DNA of 64,000 nt, taken from NCBI RefSeq assembly GCF_000749845.1, contig NZ_JQHM01000001.1:930001-994000 (forward strand), in the 5' to 3' direction. This document shows, piece after piece, positions 37,792-48,077 of this stretch; within the stretch, counting starts at the first letter, position 1, and each line of letters starts with the position of its first letter. The translations under genes and the position numbers were made by a program. The notes below the pieces were generated by a model. That model searched no databases and was not told the DNA's origin. It saw only the letters and a list, made by a program, of their open reading frames with translations. The stretch comes from Pectobacterium betavasculorum. GTDB lineage: Bacteria > Pseudomonadota > Gammaproteobacteria > Enterobacterales > Enterobacteriaceae.

Positions 37792-39246
37792 TTACTCGAT
37801 ACCTGAATTGTTGGTCTGGGAGCCATCCAGCAGGGGAAGAATGCGGCCCACTTTATCAAATGTTTCTTGATATTCAGCCTGTTCCTGACTGTCGGCGACG
37901 ATGCCACCACCTGCCCAACAGTAGATTTTGCCGCGTTCGGTTAATAACGTCCTGATGGTGATACTGGTGTCCATGGTTCCACATAGGCTGATGTAACCGA
38001 TGCTGCCGCAGTAAGCATTGCGGCGCTGAGGCTCTAGTTCTTCAATAATCTGCATCGCACGAATTTTGGGGGCGCCAGTAATTGATCCACCGGGGAAACA
38101 GGCACGTAGCAGCGTGGTGGCCGGGCAATCTTCCGGTAGCTGTGCTTCGATCGTACTAACCAAATGATGTACTGCGGGAAAAGGTTCGACGACGAACAAC
38201 TCAGGCACGCGAACGCTGCCTGGAACCGCGACGCGGCCGATATCGTTGCGCAAGAGGTCGACAATCATCAGGTTTTCAGAGCGATCTTTATCAGAGCTAG
38301 CGAGCCGTACTGCCTGTTGTTTATCAGCATCCGGGTCTGCGAGGCGCGGTAATGTACCCTTAATCGGGCGCGTTTGAATGTGATTATTTTCCAGCCAGAG
38401 AAAGCGTTCCGGCGATACGCTGATTACCGTATTTTCCGGTAGACGCAGGAAGGCTGAAAAGGGGGCTTTATTGCCTGCGGACAACCGTAAAAACGCCTGC
38501 CATTCATCGCCCACGTAAGCAGCAGAAAAACGCTGAGCCAGATTGACCTGATAGCAATCGCCTGCCAGAAGATAGTCCTGTATTTTGCGGAATTTTTCGC
38601 CATATGCGTCGCGTGACATATTTGGCTGCCAGTCGCTGGTGAGGCTGAAATCGGTTTTTGGCGCGTTTACGGGCGGGGTAGCTAACCAGTCGAGCCGCGC
38701 CTGAAGAGAATGATGTACGATCAGCGTTAATGTTTGCCGGTGATGGTCGGCAACCAGCGCCCAGTCGTATAAACCAATCGCCATGTCTGGCAGGTTGATA
38801 TCCTGTTCAGCCTTCGTAGGCAGCGTTTCAATCTGACGCCCTAAATCGTAGCCAAACAGGCCAAGTGCGCCACCCTGAAAAGGAAAGTCAGGGTGAGTTT
38901 CGAGGGGCAGAGCCAATGCATCCAACTGCTGTTGCAGCAGGGTAAAGGGATCGCCTTCTACGGTATTCGTTACGCTGTCACGTGTGATTTCCGTCTTGCC
39001 TTCTCGCGTGCACAGCGTGACTCGAGGGTCAGCGACCATGATATCGAAACGATTGTGCGGATGATCGGCAAACCCAGAATGCAGCAGCATAGCCCACGGC
39101 TGTTGGGAAAAGGGTGCAAAGCGATCGATCAGCACAGTCGGGTAATAAGGTAGCGTGTGATAGAGAACGGCGGGGCCCGTCGCGGTGGACGAATCGCTTG
39201 TAGTATCTCTTGTATGAGTGATGTGAATCGTATTGGCGGCAGTCAT
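37792..39246 (-). CDS. pabB: Aminodeoxychorismate synthase component I
   Basis: 484 residues, chorismate-binding fold. It converts chorismate plus PabA-derived ammonia to 4-amino-4-deoxychorismate for folate. The N-terminal region (LFGYDLGRQIE) precedes the catalytic part with RPIKGTLPR, SENLMIVDLLRNDIGRV and GSITGAPKIRAMQIIEELE. It is about 30 residues longer than E. coli at the N-terminus, so a later start is possible. Confidence 0.95.
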   Translation of the reverse strand: MTAANTIHITHTRDTTSDSSTATGPAVLYHTLPYYPTVLIDRFAPFSQQPWAMLLHSGFADHPHNRFDIMVADPRVTLCTREGKTEITRDSVTNTVEGDPFTLLQQQLDALALPLETHPDFPFQGGALGLFGYDLGRQIETLPTKAEQDINLPDMAIGLYDWALVADHHRQTLTLIVHHSLQARLDWLATPPVNAPKTDFSLTSDWQPNMSRDAYGEKFRKIQDYLLAGDCYQVNLAQRFSAAYVGDEWQAFLRLSAGNKAPFSAFLRLPENTVISVSPERFLWLENNHIQTRPIKGTLPRLADPDADKQQAVRLASSDKDRSENLMIVDLLRNDIGRVAVPGSVRVPELFVVEPFPAVHHLVSTIEAQLPEDCPATTLLRACFPGGSITGAPKIRAMQIIEELEPQRRNAYCGSIGYISLCGTMDTSITIRTLLTERGKIYCWAGGGIVADSQEQAEYQETFDKVGRILPLLDGSQTNNSGIE

Positions 39247-39373
39247 GTTTTTTGTGTTGTGTCTACTATGGCATCGATTTTACTGACCACAGCCTACCAC
39301 AAAGCAGAAATGCTGGTGTATGCCGAAGCGGGCATGCGATGATACGCACGAATTTATCAACCAGGAAACAATC

Positions 39374-39613
39374 ATGATTGCAGGTATGCCCGCGCTGACA
39401 CATAAGCAGCAACAAGATGCCGTAGAGCGCATTCAGGAATTGATGTCTGAGGGCATGAGCAGTGGACAGGCTATCGCGCTCGTCGCGGCGGAAATTCGCG
39501 AAAACCATAAAGGTGGCAACGTCGCGGTGATGTTTGACGAAGATGATGACGCATTTAATGACAGCGACGAAGAACACCATTTTGATGATGGTGAAGAGGA
39601 GGAAGAGCAGTAA
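39374..39613 (+). CDS. yoaH: YoaH family (UPF0181) protein with a long acidic tail
   Basis: 79 residues from the ATG at 39374; E. coli YoaH has 59. The conserved core is [20 protein letters not shown] followed by [17 protein letters not shown]. The extra tail from about residue 57 is almost wholly Asp/Glu. Function unknown. It is divergent from pabB and convergent with yoaB. Confidence 0.9.
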   Translation: MIAGMPALTHKQQQDAVERIQELMSEGMSSGQAIALVAAEIRENHKGGNVAVMFDEDDDAFNDSDEEHHFDDGEEEEEQ

Positions 39614-39651
39614 CCACCTTTCTTCCTCTTCAGATTATCTAAGACGATAGT

Positions 39652-39996
39652 TTATACCGCCGCGATTGCTTTTATTTCGACTTTGAATTTCGGATGCATC
39701 AGCTTAGCCTGCACGGTGCAGCGTACGGGCGCGCTGCCAGCCACGACCCAGGCATCCCACGCAGCGTTCATCGCGGCAAAATCATCGGCGTCGGCGAGAA
39801 AAATCGTCACGTCCAGCAGCCTGCTCTTATCCGTTCCCGCCTGTTTTAGAACCGCATCTATTGCGCTCAGCGCGTTTTCCGTCTGCGACTGGGCGTCGTC
39901 ATCCAGATTCTCCGGCACGCTGGTGTAATAGAGCGTGTTGTTGTGGATGACAGCGTCTGACCAGCGTGCTTCAGGATTAATTCGTGTGATCGCCAT
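39652..39996 (-). CDS. yoaB: RidA family protein YoaB
   Basis: 114 residues from the ATG at 39996, with AGGAG upstream and E. coli length; the frame runs open to 40059. It is a YjgF/YER057c/UK114 (RidA-like) trimeric fold; the conserved C-terminal segment APVRCTVQAKLMHPKFKVEI contains the arginine that binds carboxylates in RidA. A role in clearing reactive imines/enamines is inferred from the family. Confidence 0.92.
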   Translation of the reverse strand: MAITRINPEARWSDAVIHNNTLYYTSVPENLDDDAQSQTENALSAIDAVLKQAGTDKSRLLDVTIFLADADDFAAMNAAWDAWVVAGSAPVRCTVQAKLMHPKFKVEIKAIAAV

Positions 39997-40190
39997 GGGT
40001 GACGTTTCTCCTAACGTAATAAAGCGAATCGCCAAGCCTAACACAGTGGGTGTCGGCACGCGTTCCTGATTTAGGGTGGTAGCGGCGGGTGACTCTTGGC
40101 ATAATCAGCGCGATATTTTGCCGCGACCTGAAACGGTTAGGGGCTTATAGACTTTATAGATAAAGCATTCCTTTGAAAAAGAGAGCAGGC

Positions 40191-42110
40191 GTGACGAACG
40201 ATCGGGTAATCGATGATTTTGCTAATGACGGCGCGCTGGCGAAAGCAATCACGGGCTTTAAGCCTCGCGAACCACAGCGACAGATGGCGCAGGCTGTCAT
40301 GCGGGCCATTGACGACAAAACGGCATTGGTGGTGGAAGCTGGAACCGGAACGGGTAAAACCTATGCTTACCTTGCGCCTGCCTTGCGTTCAGATAAAAAA
40401 GTCATCATCTCGACCGGGTCGAAAGCCTTACAGGATCAGCTCTATAGCCGTGATTTGCCAACGATTGCGCAAGCGCTGAAGTACAAAGGAAAATTAGCGC
40501 TGTTGAAAGGCCGCTCAAACTACCTCTGTCTGGAACGGCTTGAACAGCAGTCGCTAGGGGGCGGTGATTTACCCGGCGAAACGCTGAGCGAACTGGTCAG
40601 GCTGCGCGGCTGGTCGTCGGAAACAACAGAAGGCGATGTCACGACCTGTGCGGGCGTAGCGGAAGATAGCGCGATCTGGCCATTAGTGACCAGCACCAAC
40701 GATAACTGTCTGGGCAGCGACTGTCCGCATTATAAAGAATGCTTCGTAGTGAAGGCGCGGCGCAAAGCGATGGATGCCGATATCGTAGTGGTCAACCATC
40801 ATCTTTATTTGGCAGACATGGTGGTGAAGGAGACGGGGTTCGCGGAGCTGATTCCAGAAAGCGATGTCGTTATTTTCGATGAAGCCCATCAGATACCTGA
40901 TATCGCCAGCCAATATTTTGGCCAACAGCTTTCCAGCCGCCAACTGCTGGATCTGGCAAAAGACATCATCATTGCCTACCGCACCGAAGTACGCGATGCC
41001 TCTCAATTACAAAAAAGCGCCGATCGCCTGACGCAAAGTACGCAGGACTTCCGGCTGGCGCTGGGCGATCCGGGGTTTCGCGGCAATCTCCGCGATGTGC
41101 TTGAGCAGCCGTCGCTTCAGCGTGCGCTGCTACTGTTGGATGATGCACTGGAGTTGTGTTACGACGTAGCGAAACTTTCGCTCGGGCGTTCTGCACTGCT
41201 GGATATTGCCTTTGAACGCGCCACACTTTACCGCAACCGTCTGAAACGGCTGAAAGACGTTCAGCTACCGGGATACAGCTACTGGTATGAATGCAATTCG
41301 CGTCATTTCGTGTTGGCGCTGACGCCATTGTCCGTCGCCGATCGCTTTCGCGAACTACTCAAGGAGAAGCCCGCCGCCTGGGTGTTTACCTCCGCGACGC
41401 TGTCTGTTAACGATCAACTCTTTCACTTCACCGATAGGCTGGGTTTGGATAACGCGAAGACGCTCCTGTTACCCAGCCCGTTTGATTACGCTAATCAGGC
41501 TCTGCTCTGCGTTCCTCGTAACCTGCCGGAAACCAATCGCCCCGGTGCGGCGAAAAGGCTGGCAGCGATGCTGCGACCGTTGATTGAAGCGAATCAGGGG
41601 CGCTGCTTTATGCTGTGTACCTCACATCAGATGATGCGAGATTTAGCCGCCGAATTCCGCGCCACGCTGACGCTACCGGTGCTGTTACAAGGAGAAACCG
41701 GCAAGGCGCAGCTGTTGTCGCAGTTTGTATCGGCGGGTAATGCCTTATTGGTGGCGACCAGCAGCTTCTGGGAAGGCGTGGATGTGCGCGGCGATACGCT
41801 CTCCTGCGTCATTATCGATAAACTGCCGTTTACCTCACCGGACGATCCGCTGTTGAAGGCACGTATTGAAGATTGCCGTCTGCGCGGCGGTGAGCCATTC
41901 GACGATGTGCAGGTTCCCGATGCGGTAATTACCTTGAAACAAGGCGTGGGTCGCCTCATCCGTGATGTTGAGGATCGCGGTGTGATTGTGATTTGCGATA
42001 ATCGGTTGGTGATGCGGCCGTACGGTGCAGTGTTCCTTAATAGTTTACCGCCGACACCGCGTACCCGCGATATTCAGCAAGCGATTACTTTCCTGACGCG
42101 TAACACGTAA
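40191..42110 (+). CDS. yoaA: DinG-family ATP-dependent DNA helicase YoaA
   Basis: 639 residues from the GTG at 40191 (E. coli 636; a TTG at 40173 is also open). XPD-like superfamily 2 helicase: motif I EAGTGTGKTYAYL, DEAH box (FDEAHQ), the four Fe-S cysteines (Cys in NYLCLER, TTCAGV, NDNCLGSDCPHYKEC region), motif VI QGVGRLIRD. E. coli YoaA works with HolC at stalled forks. It is divergent from yoaB. Confidence 0.94.
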   Translation: MTNDRVIDDFANDGALAKAITGFKPREPQRQMAQAVMRAIDDKTALVVEAGTGTGKTYAYLAPALRSDKKVIISTGSKALQDQLYSRDLPTIAQALKYKGKLALLKGRSNYLCLERLEQQSLGGGDLPGETLSELVRLRGWSSETTEGDVTTCAGVAEDSAIWPLVTSTNDNCLGSDCPHYKECFVVKARRKAMDADIVVVNHHLYLADMVVKETGFAELIPESDVVIFDEAHQIPDIASQYFGQQLSSRQLLDLAKDIIIAYRTEVRDASQLQKSADRLTQSTQDFRLALGDPGFRGNLRDVLEQPSLQRALLLLDDALELCYDVAKLSLGRSALLDIAFERATLYRNRLKRLKDVQLPGYSYWYECNSRHFVLALTPLSVADRFRELLKEKPAAWVFTSATLSVNDQLFHFTDRLGLDNAKTLLLPSPFDYANQALLCVPRNLPETNRPGAAKRLAAMLRPLIEANQGRCFMLCTSHQMMRDLAAEFRATLTLPVLLQGETGKAQLLSQFVSAGNALLVATSSFWEGVDVRGDTLSCVIIDKLPFTSPDDPLLKARIEDCRLRGGEPFDDVQVPDAVITLKQGVGRLIRDVEDRGVIVICDNRLVMRPYGAVFLNSLPPTPRTRDIQQAITFLTRNT

Positions 42111-42224
42111 TCCCCGTTGACGATTGCCGTATGGCCTGACCGATGGTGGGAAGGGCTGCGGCACAGCAGGGGCTTATGCTATGATACGGGTTATTAAGAT
42201 TTATTTATCCTGCCTGAGGTTGGC

Positions 42225-42926
42225 ATGTCTACGCGAATTCTAGCGCTTGATACCGCAACGGAAGCCTGTTCCGTCGCACTCTGGAATGAAGGCGAAATTC
42301 ATTCTCTGTTCGAAGTTTGTCCCCGTGAACACACTCAACGTATCCTGCCGATGGTTCAGCAGGTGCTGGCTGACAGCGGCCTGACGCTCAAGGATCTTGA
42401 TGCACTGGCCTTTGGGCAAGGGCCGGGAAGTTTTACTGGTGTGCGGATTGGAATTGGTATTGCGCAAGGGCTGGCGTTGGGGGCGGATTTACCGCTGCTC
42501 GGCGTATCGTCATTGGCGACCATGGCGCAGGGTGCTTTCCGCCTGACGCAGGCGACGCAAGTGCTTGCTGCCATTGATGCGCGCATGGGGGAAGTGTACT
42601 GGGGCTGCTACCAGCATGATGTTGACGGTGTCTGGCAGGGCGAATCTGAGGAAGCCGTATTGAAACCTGAACAGGTGCAGGCGTTAACTGCCGCGCTGTC
42701 AGGCGAATGGGCCACAGTAGGAACCGGGTGGGAAACCTATCCTAAACTGGTTAATCATTCCTCCTTGTCGTTATCGAAGGGTGAGGTGCTGTTGCCGCAG
42801 GCGCAGGACATGTTGCCGCTGGCCTGTCAGCTATGGCTGGCAGGAAAAGCGGTCAGCGTCGAGAATGCGCAACCGCGCTACCTGCGCAATGAAGTAACCT
42901 GGAAAAAACTGCCCGGCCGCGAATAG
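42225..42926 (+). CDS. tsaB: tRNA threonylcarbamoyladenosine synthesis protein TsaB
   Basis: 233 residues, ASKHA fold ([30 protein letters not shown]). It is the scaffold partner of TsaD and TsaE in making t6A37 on ANN-decoding tRNAs. GAGGTTGGC precedes the ATG. It lies between yoaA and slp, as in E. coli. Confidence 0.96.
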   Translation: MSTRILALDTATEACSVALWNEGEIHSLFEVCPREHTQRILPMVQQVLADSGLTLKDLDALAFGQGPGSFTGVRIGIGIAQGLALGADLPLLGVSSLATMAQGAFRLTQATQVLAAIDARMGEVYWGCYQHDVDGVWQGESEEAVLKPEQVQALTAALSGEWATVGTGWETYPKLVNHSSLSLSKGEVLLPQAQDMLPLACQLWLAGKAVSVENAQPRYLRNEVTWKKLPGRE

Positions 42927-43024
42927 CCATCACGCACATATTTCATAATGTATAACGGGAATAAACAGCAACTTATTCGATGCTGAGCAGTCTAACGGTC
43001 AGATATCTGAAGAGGGGTTGTGCC

Positions 43025-43651
43025 ATGCGTGTACAGATAAAAAGTATGCAAAAAAGGCTGCATCTGAGTCAGAAAAAAGCACGCCTCTGTATGGTGGCTG
43101 CGTCAGTGCTGTTGCTTTCAGGCTGTGTCACGGTGCCGGATGCCATCAAAGGTACGTCCCCAACGCCGCAGGACGATCTCGTTCGTGTGATGAATGCGCC
43201 GCAGATTTATGTCGGCCAGGAATCACGTTTTGGTGGGCGAGTGGTCAGCATCCGCAATGAAGCGAATAAAACGCGCCTGGAGATCGCCAGTATGCCACTG
43301 GATAGCGGTGCGAAACCGCGGTTGGATATGCCGTCAGAAGGGCGTTTTATTGCCTATGTAAATCGCTTTCTGGAACCTGTCGATTTTAAAGACCAACTGG
43401 TGACGGTTGTCGGGCCTATTGTCGGCACCGAACAGGGCGCTATTGGTGATAAACCCTATCGCTATGTCGTGATCGACGCACAAGGCTACAAACGCTGGAA
43501 TGTCGTGCAGCGCCTGATGGTGCCGCCCGGAGGTTACGGCTATGGTCCGTGGGGATGGCGTGCGGGTTACGGTTACGGCTGGGGTCCCGGGTGGGGGTTC
43601 GACGGCGGTTGGTCTGGTCCGGCACGGATTGAGAATATTGTGACAGAATAA
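43025..43651 (+). CDS. yeaY: Slp family outer-membrane lipoprotein (YeaY type)
   Basis: 208 residues from the ATG at 43025 (GAGGGG upstream; open to 42980). The lipobox LLSGC gives the lipid-Cys at residue 34 after an unusually basic leader ([13 protein letters not shown]). The body aligns with E. coli YeaY ([35 protein letters not shown]). The last 35 residues are Gly/Tyr/Trp-rich. Slp-type proteins are starvation-linked outer-membrane lipoproteins of unknown mechanism. Confidence 0.92.
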   Translation: MRVQIKSMQKRLHLSQKKARLCMVAASVLLLSGCVTVPDAIKGTSPTPQDDLVRVMNAPQIYVGQESRFGGRVVSIRNEANKTRLEIASMPLDSGAKPRLDMPSEGRFIAYVNRFLEPVDFKDQLVTVVGPIVGTEQGAIGDKPYRYVVIDAQGYKRWNVVQRLMVPPGGYGYGPWGWRAGYGYGWGPGWGFDGGWSGPARIENIVTE

Positions 43652-43683
43652 GAATCTAAAATTATTTCGTTCGACGTAAAGAG

Positions 43684-43715
43684 ATCAGGCGACGCAGGTC
43701 GCCTGATTTTTTTTG
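43684..43715 (+). terminator. Terminator downstream of yeaY
   Basis: ATCAGGCGAC-GCAG-GTCGCCTGAT followed by eight T, 33 bp past the yeaY stop. Confidence 0.94.
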
Positions 43716-43768
43716 AATAAAGAATAAATTAGTGATCGTTCTCGCAACCTTAACATTGTTTGTTAGCT

Positions 43769-43785
43769 AACTGGTAGGCTGAGTT
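43769..43785. promoter_or_regulatory. FadR operator upstream of fadD
   Basis: AACTGGTAGGCTGAGTT is an imperfect inverted repeat (AACTGGT / AACTCAG on the other strand), close to the FadR consensus. It lies about 75 bp upstream of the TTG start of fadD; fadR itself is at 54164. Confidence 0.8.
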
Positions 43786-43859
43786 AAAATAATGTTAATA
43801 ACAATATGCCTCTGAGGGCGACGACGATGCCACTAAAAAAATATCTCGGGAGTGACGTC

Positions 43860-45545
43860 TTGGAAAAAATTTGGTTATCACGCTACCCGGCGGACGTACC
43901 GGCGGAAATCGATCCGGATCGCTATTCGTCGTTGGTTGACATGTTTGAAAATAACGTAAGGCGTTATGCCGATCGACCTGCATTCATCAACATGAGTGAG
44001 GTGATGACGTTTCGCAAGTTGGAAGAGCGGAGTCGGGCGTTTGCGGCCTATTTGCAAAACCAGCTTAAATTGCGAAAGGGCGATCGTGTCGCGTTGATGA
44101 TGCCCAACCTGCTGCAATATCCCGTTGCGCTGTTTGGCGTGCTGCGCGCGGGTCTGGTGGTGGTTAACGTTAACCCACTGTATACGCCGCGTGAGCTGGA
44201 ACATCAGCTAAAAGACAGCGGTGCCAGCACGATTGTTATCGTGTCTAACTTCGCGCATACGCTGGAAAAAGTCGTCCATAACACGGCGGTGAAGCACGTA
44301 ATTCTGACCCGTATGGGAGATCAACTCTCCACGGCGAAAGGGACGCTGGTCAACTTCGTGGTGAAGTACATTAAGCGGCTGGTGCCTAAATACCATCTGC
44401 CGGATGCGATATCGTTCCGTCGTGTTTTGCAGGAAGGACGGCGTCAGCAGTATATTCGCCCCGATATTATCAATACCGATCTGGCATTTCTGCAATACAC
44501 CGGCGGCACCACGGGCTTAGCGAAAGGTGCCATGCTCACACACCGTAATATGCAGGCGAATGTAGCACAGTGTCTTGCGGCTTATGGCCCGGTGTTGAGG
44601 GAAGGAAATGAATGGGTTGTCACGGCGTTGCCGCTGTACCATATTTTTGCTTTAACGGCGAACTGTCTGCTGTTTTTTGAGTTGGGCGGACAAAATCTGT
44701 TGATCACCAATCCCCGAGATATTCCTGCGGTGGTAAAAGAATTGAAGGCGTATCCTTTTACGGCGATTACGGGCGTCAATACGTTGTTTAATGCGCTGTT
44801 AAATAATAAAGAATTCCATGAGCTTGATTTCTCAACGCTGCGTCTATCGGTTGGCGGTGGAGCATCGGTGCAACGGGCGGTAGCGGAACGCTGGGAGAAG
44901 CTAACGGGTAAACATCTGCTTGAGGGATATGGGTTAACAGAAAGTTCCCCGCTGGTGGCAGTGAACCCTTACGATCTCAAACATTACAGCGGCAGTATCG
45001 GGCTACCGGTGGCATCAACGGATGTCAGAATTATTGACGATAATGGTAACGACGCAGGGCCGGGTGAATCCGGTGAGCTGTGGGTGCGTGGGCCGCAGGT
45101 GATGTTAGGGTACTGGCAGCAGCCTGCCGCAACGGATGAGGTGTTAAAAGACGGCTGGCTGGCAACAGGTGACATTGTCACTGCTGATGATGAAGGATTC
45201 CTGCGAGTCATCGATCGTAAGAAAGACATGATTCTGGTTTCCGGTTTTAACGTCTATCCGACAGAAATTGAAGACGTTATCAGTCGTCATCCTAAAGTCT
45301 CCGAGTCTGCGGTGATTGGGGTCGAGAATGAGGTATCTGGTGAAGCAGTAAAAGCCTTTGTGGTAAGGCGTGATAACTCGTTAACGAAAGAGGAACTCAT
45401 TACTCACTGTCGCCGTAATCTTACAGGTTATAAAGTGCCGAAAGAGATCGAATTCTGTGAGGATTTGCCGAAATCCAACGTCGGGAAAATTCTGCGCCGC
45501 GAATTACGTGGCGAGAAGATGGCGAAGAAAGACGTTGCCGCCTGA
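43860..45545 (+). CDS. fadD: Long-chain-fatty-acid-CoA ligase
   Basis: 561 residues from the TTG at 43860, identical in length to E. coli FadD, which also uses TTG; CGGGAG lies 8 bp upstream. An ATG at 43806 is open but adds 18 residues absent from the family. ANL-superfamily: P-loop [26 protein letters not shown] and the C-terminal lysine of [10 protein letters not shown]. It activates imported fatty acids to acyl-CoA at the inner membrane. Confidence 0.96.
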   Translation: MEKIWLSRYPADVPAEIDPDRYSSLVDMFENNVRRYADRPAFINMSEVMTFRKLEERSRAFAAYLQNQLKLRKGDRVALMMPNLLQYPVALFGVLRAGLVVVNVNPLYTPRELEHQLKDSGASTIVIVSNFAHTLEKVVHNTAVKHVILTRMGDQLSTAKGTLVNFVVKYIKRLVPKYHLPDAISFRRVLQEGRRQQYIRPDIINTDLAFLQYTGGTTGLAKGAMLTHRNMQANVAQCLAAYGPVLREGNEWVVTALPLYHIFALTANCLLFFELGGQNLLITNPRDIPAVVKELKAYPFTAITGVNTLFNALLNNKEFHELDFSTLRLSVGGGASVQRAVAERWEKLTGKHLLEGYGLTESSPLVAVNPYDLKHYSGSIGLPVASTDVRIIDDNGNDAGPGESGELWVRGPQVMLGYWQQPAATDEVLKDGWLATGDIVTADDEGFLRVIDRKKDMILVSGFNVYPTEIEDVISRHPKVSESAVIGVENEVSGEAVKAFVVRRDNSLTKEELITHCRRNLTGYKVPKEIEFCEDLPKSNVGKILRRELRGEKMAKKDVAA

Positions 45546-45601
45546 CGATTTTCCGCGAAAAACGACTGCCAGAGAGAGGCAGGACGCGATATGATGTTTT
45601 C

Positions 45602-45628
45602 ACGCCGGTTTATCCGGCGTTCTTTTTT
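45602..45628 (+). terminator. Terminator downstream of fadD
   Basis: ACGCCGG-TTTAT-CCGGCGTTC then TTTTTT, 57 bp past fadD. Confidence 0.9.
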
Positions 45629-45686
45629 ATGGCGATATAGATTTGACCCAGAACCGTAAAGTTAAAACAACCAAGAGAATGACGTT

Positions 45687-46811
45687 TTGAATTATCAGTT
45701 GATCACTTCCGACATCGGGTTACAACAGGTTTGCTCTCAGGCGCGACGCTTTCCGCAGGTGGCATTGGACACGGAGTTCGTCAGAACCCGCACGTATTAC
45801 CCGCAATTAGGGTTGATTCAATTGTATGACGGCGAACAGCTTTCACTTATCGACCCGTTAACCATTACAGACTGGGCACCCTTTCAAGCGTTACTGCATG
45901 ACCAAGAGGTCACTAAATTCCTGCATGCAGGCAGCGAAGATCTGGAGGTGTTCATCAATACGTTTGGGACATTGCCGACGCCGTTCATTGACACACAGAT
46001 TCTGGCTGCATTTTTAGGCAAACCGCTATCTTATGGTTTCGCTGCGCTAGTGGCCGACTACATGGACGTGACGCTGGATAAAAGCGAGTCGAGAACCGAC
46101 TGGCTAGCTCGACCATTGAGCGAAAAGCAGTGCGATTACGCAGCGGCAGATGTGCTCTATCTGTTGCCGATGGCGATTCAACTGGTGGCAGATACGGAAG
46201 CAGCAGGGTGGATGAATGCCGCGCGGGATGAGTGTCTCCTGCTTTGTCAGCGTAAACAGGATATTTTATCACCAGCGCTGGCCTATCGTGAATTTGGTAA
46301 TGCCTGGCAACTGCGTGACCGGAACCTGGCTTGCCTTCAGCGTTTGGCTGAATGGCGCTTGTGTAAAGCGCGTGAACGGGACAGTGCGGTGAATTTTGTC
46401 GTACGTGAAGAGAACCTCTTACAGGTAGCGCGTTGTCTGCCTACTTCGCTGGGTGAACTGAGTTCACTGGGGCTGAGCGGCCCGGAAATCCGCTATCACG
46501 GAAAGACGCTGCTGGATTGTGTTGCGCAGACGGAAGGTATTGCTGACGCGGATTGTCCTCCGCCAGTGATTAATTTGATCGACTATCCCGGCTATAAAAA
46601 AGCGTTTAAAGATATTAAGGCATTAGTGCAGCACGCGAGCGAACAGAGTGGATTATCCGCCGAGCTATTAGCATCACGTCGCCAAATTAATCGCCTACTG
46701 AACTGGCACTGGAAATTAGCGGCGCAAGACGCGAGCACACCGGAAATGTTGTCCGGCTGGCGTGGTCAGCTATATGGCGATGAACTGCGTGAAATCGTAC
46801 AGGGCTATTAA
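45687..46811 (+). CDS. rnd: Ribonuclease D
   Basis: 374 residues starting at TTG (45687), as in E. coli rnd. The DEDD exonuclease domain is N-terminal (ALDTEFVRT, HAGSEDLEVF, DYAAADVLYLLP) and two HRDC domains follow. It trims 3' ends of tRNA precursors and other stable RNAs. AAGAGAATGACG forms the leader; it is independent of fadD, whose terminator precedes it. Confidence 0.96.
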   Translation: MNYQLITSDIGLQQVCSQARRFPQVALDTEFVRTRTYYPQLGLIQLYDGEQLSLIDPLTITDWAPFQALLHDQEVTKFLHAGSEDLEVFINTFGTLPTPFIDTQILAAFLGKPLSYGFAALVADYMDVTLDKSESRTDWLARPLSEKQCDYAAADVLYLLPMAIQLVADTEAAGWMNAARDECLLLCQRKQDILSPALAYREFGNAWQLRDRNLACLQRLAEWRLCKARERDSAVNFVVREENLLQVARCLPTSLGELSSLGLSGPEIRYHGKTLLDCVAQTEGIADADCPPPVINLIDYPGYKKAFKDIKALVQHASEQSGLSAELLASRRQINRLLNWHWKLAAQDASTPEMLSGWRGQLYGDELREIVQGY

Positions 46812-46931
46812 TTACCTGCAAGTGAGTATTTTCAATACACCTTATTTGTTGCGAATTGAAAAAGCAGCAAATAAGGTGAGAAGAGCGCGACGAAATAACA
46901 GAACAAGCAACAACTAACTGTATAAATATAC

Positions 46932-46959
46932 AATACCCCTGCAAAATCGCAGGGGTATT
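46932..46959. terminator. Hairpin between convergent rnd and minE
   Basis: AATACCCCTGC-AAAATC-GCAGGGGTATT, an 11-bp perfect stem 12 bp beyond the minE stop. It likely ends the min transcript and possibly rnd. Confidence 0.8.
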
Positions 46960-46971
46960 AAAGCAGAAAAA

Positions 46972-47241
46972 TCATTTAGGCGTTTCTTCCGCTTCCGGTA
47001 ATGTAACGTTCAACTCAAGCACGGAAATATCATCTCCTTTTTGCTCAAGTTGAACTGTTACCATCTCAGGATCAATCTGTACATATCTACAGATAACCTC
47101 AAGAATGTCTCGCTTTAATTGCGGCAGATAATGGGGTTCGCTATCTCCCCGGCGTCGCTCCGCGACAATAATTTGCAGCCGTTCCTTGGCAATATTGGCT
47201 GTCGTTTTTTTGCGGGACAGAAAGAAGTCCAGTAAAGCCAT
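46972..47241 (-). CDS. minE: Cell division topological specificity factor MinE
   Basis: 89 residues. The N-terminal MinD-binding/membrane segment ([19 protein letters not shown]) and the C-terminal dimer domain are both present. MinE drives pole-to-pole oscillation of MinD so that division is blocked everywhere but mid-cell. 3 bp separate it from minD. Confidence 0.97.
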   Translation of the reverse strand: MALLDFFLSRKKTTANIAKERLQIIVAERRRGDSEPHYLPQLKRDILEVICRYVQIDPEMVTVQLEQKGDDISVLELNVTLPEAEETPK

Positions 47242-47244
47242 AAT

Positions 47245-48057
47245 TTATCCCCCAAAAAGTCGTTTAAGGAAACCCTTCTTCTCTTCTTCAATAAAACGGA
47301 AAGGACGCTCTTCGCCAAGCAAGCGATCAACCGTATCCGAATAGGCTTTACCCGCGTCGGCTTCAGCATCCAGAATCACTGGTTCGCCTTGGTTAGAGGC
47401 GCGGAGTACGGATTGATCTTCAGGAATCACGCCAACCAGTGGAATCCGCAGGATCTCAAGCACGTCTTCCATACTCAGCATGTCGCCACGACTCACCCGG
47501 CCAGGGTTGTAACGCGTCAACAGCAAATGCTCTTTGATTGGATCTTCAGAACGCTCTGCACGACGTGATTTTGAGGATAGAATGCCCAGAATACGGTCGG
47601 AGTCGCGAACGGAAGAGACTTCCGGGTTAGTGGTGATAATCGCTTCGTCAGCGAAATAGAGCGCCATCAACGCACCCGTTTCAATCCCGGCTGGTGAATC
47701 ACATACGATAAAGTCAAAATTCATATCGCCCAGATCGTTGAGTATTTTTTCAACACCTTCATGGGTTAACGCATCTTTATCACGCGTTTGTGACGCGGGC
47801 AGAATGTAGAGGTTGTCCGTTCTCTTATCTTTGATCAGCGCCTGATTCAACGTGGCGTCACCTTGAATAACGTTCACAAAGTCATAGACGACGCGACGCT
47901 CACATCCCATGATCAGGTCGAGGTTACGCAGACCAATGTCAAAATCGATGACAACGGTCTTTTTTCCTTTCTGGGCTAAACCGGTAGCAATGGCCGCGCT
48001 TGATGTGGTCTTGCCAACGCCCCCTTTACCCGATGTAACAACAATGATGCGTGCCAT
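47245..48057 (-). CDS. minD: Septum site-determining ATPase MinD
   Basis: 270 residues. Deviant Walker A GKGGVGKTTS near residue 10, switch CDSPAGIE, and a C-terminal amphipathic membrane-targeting helix (EEKKGFLKRLFGG). It recruits MinC to the membrane and is stimulated by MinE. It starts 20 bp after minC. Confidence 0.98.
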   Translation of the reverse strand: MARIIVVTSGKGGVGKTTSSAAIATGLAQKGKKTVVIDFDIGLRNLDLIMGCERRVVYDFVNVIQGDATLNQALIKDKRTDNLYILPASQTRDKDALTHEGVEKILNDLGDMNFDFIVCDSPAGIETGALMALYFADEAIITTNPEVSSVRDSDRILGILSSKSRRAERSEDPIKEHLLLTRYNPGRVSRGDMLSMEDVLEILRIPLVGVIPEDQSVLRASNQGEPVILDAEADAGKAYSDTVDRLLGEERPFRFIEEEKKGFLKRLFGG

Positions 48058-48077
48058 AAATGTTTCCTTGGGAGATT

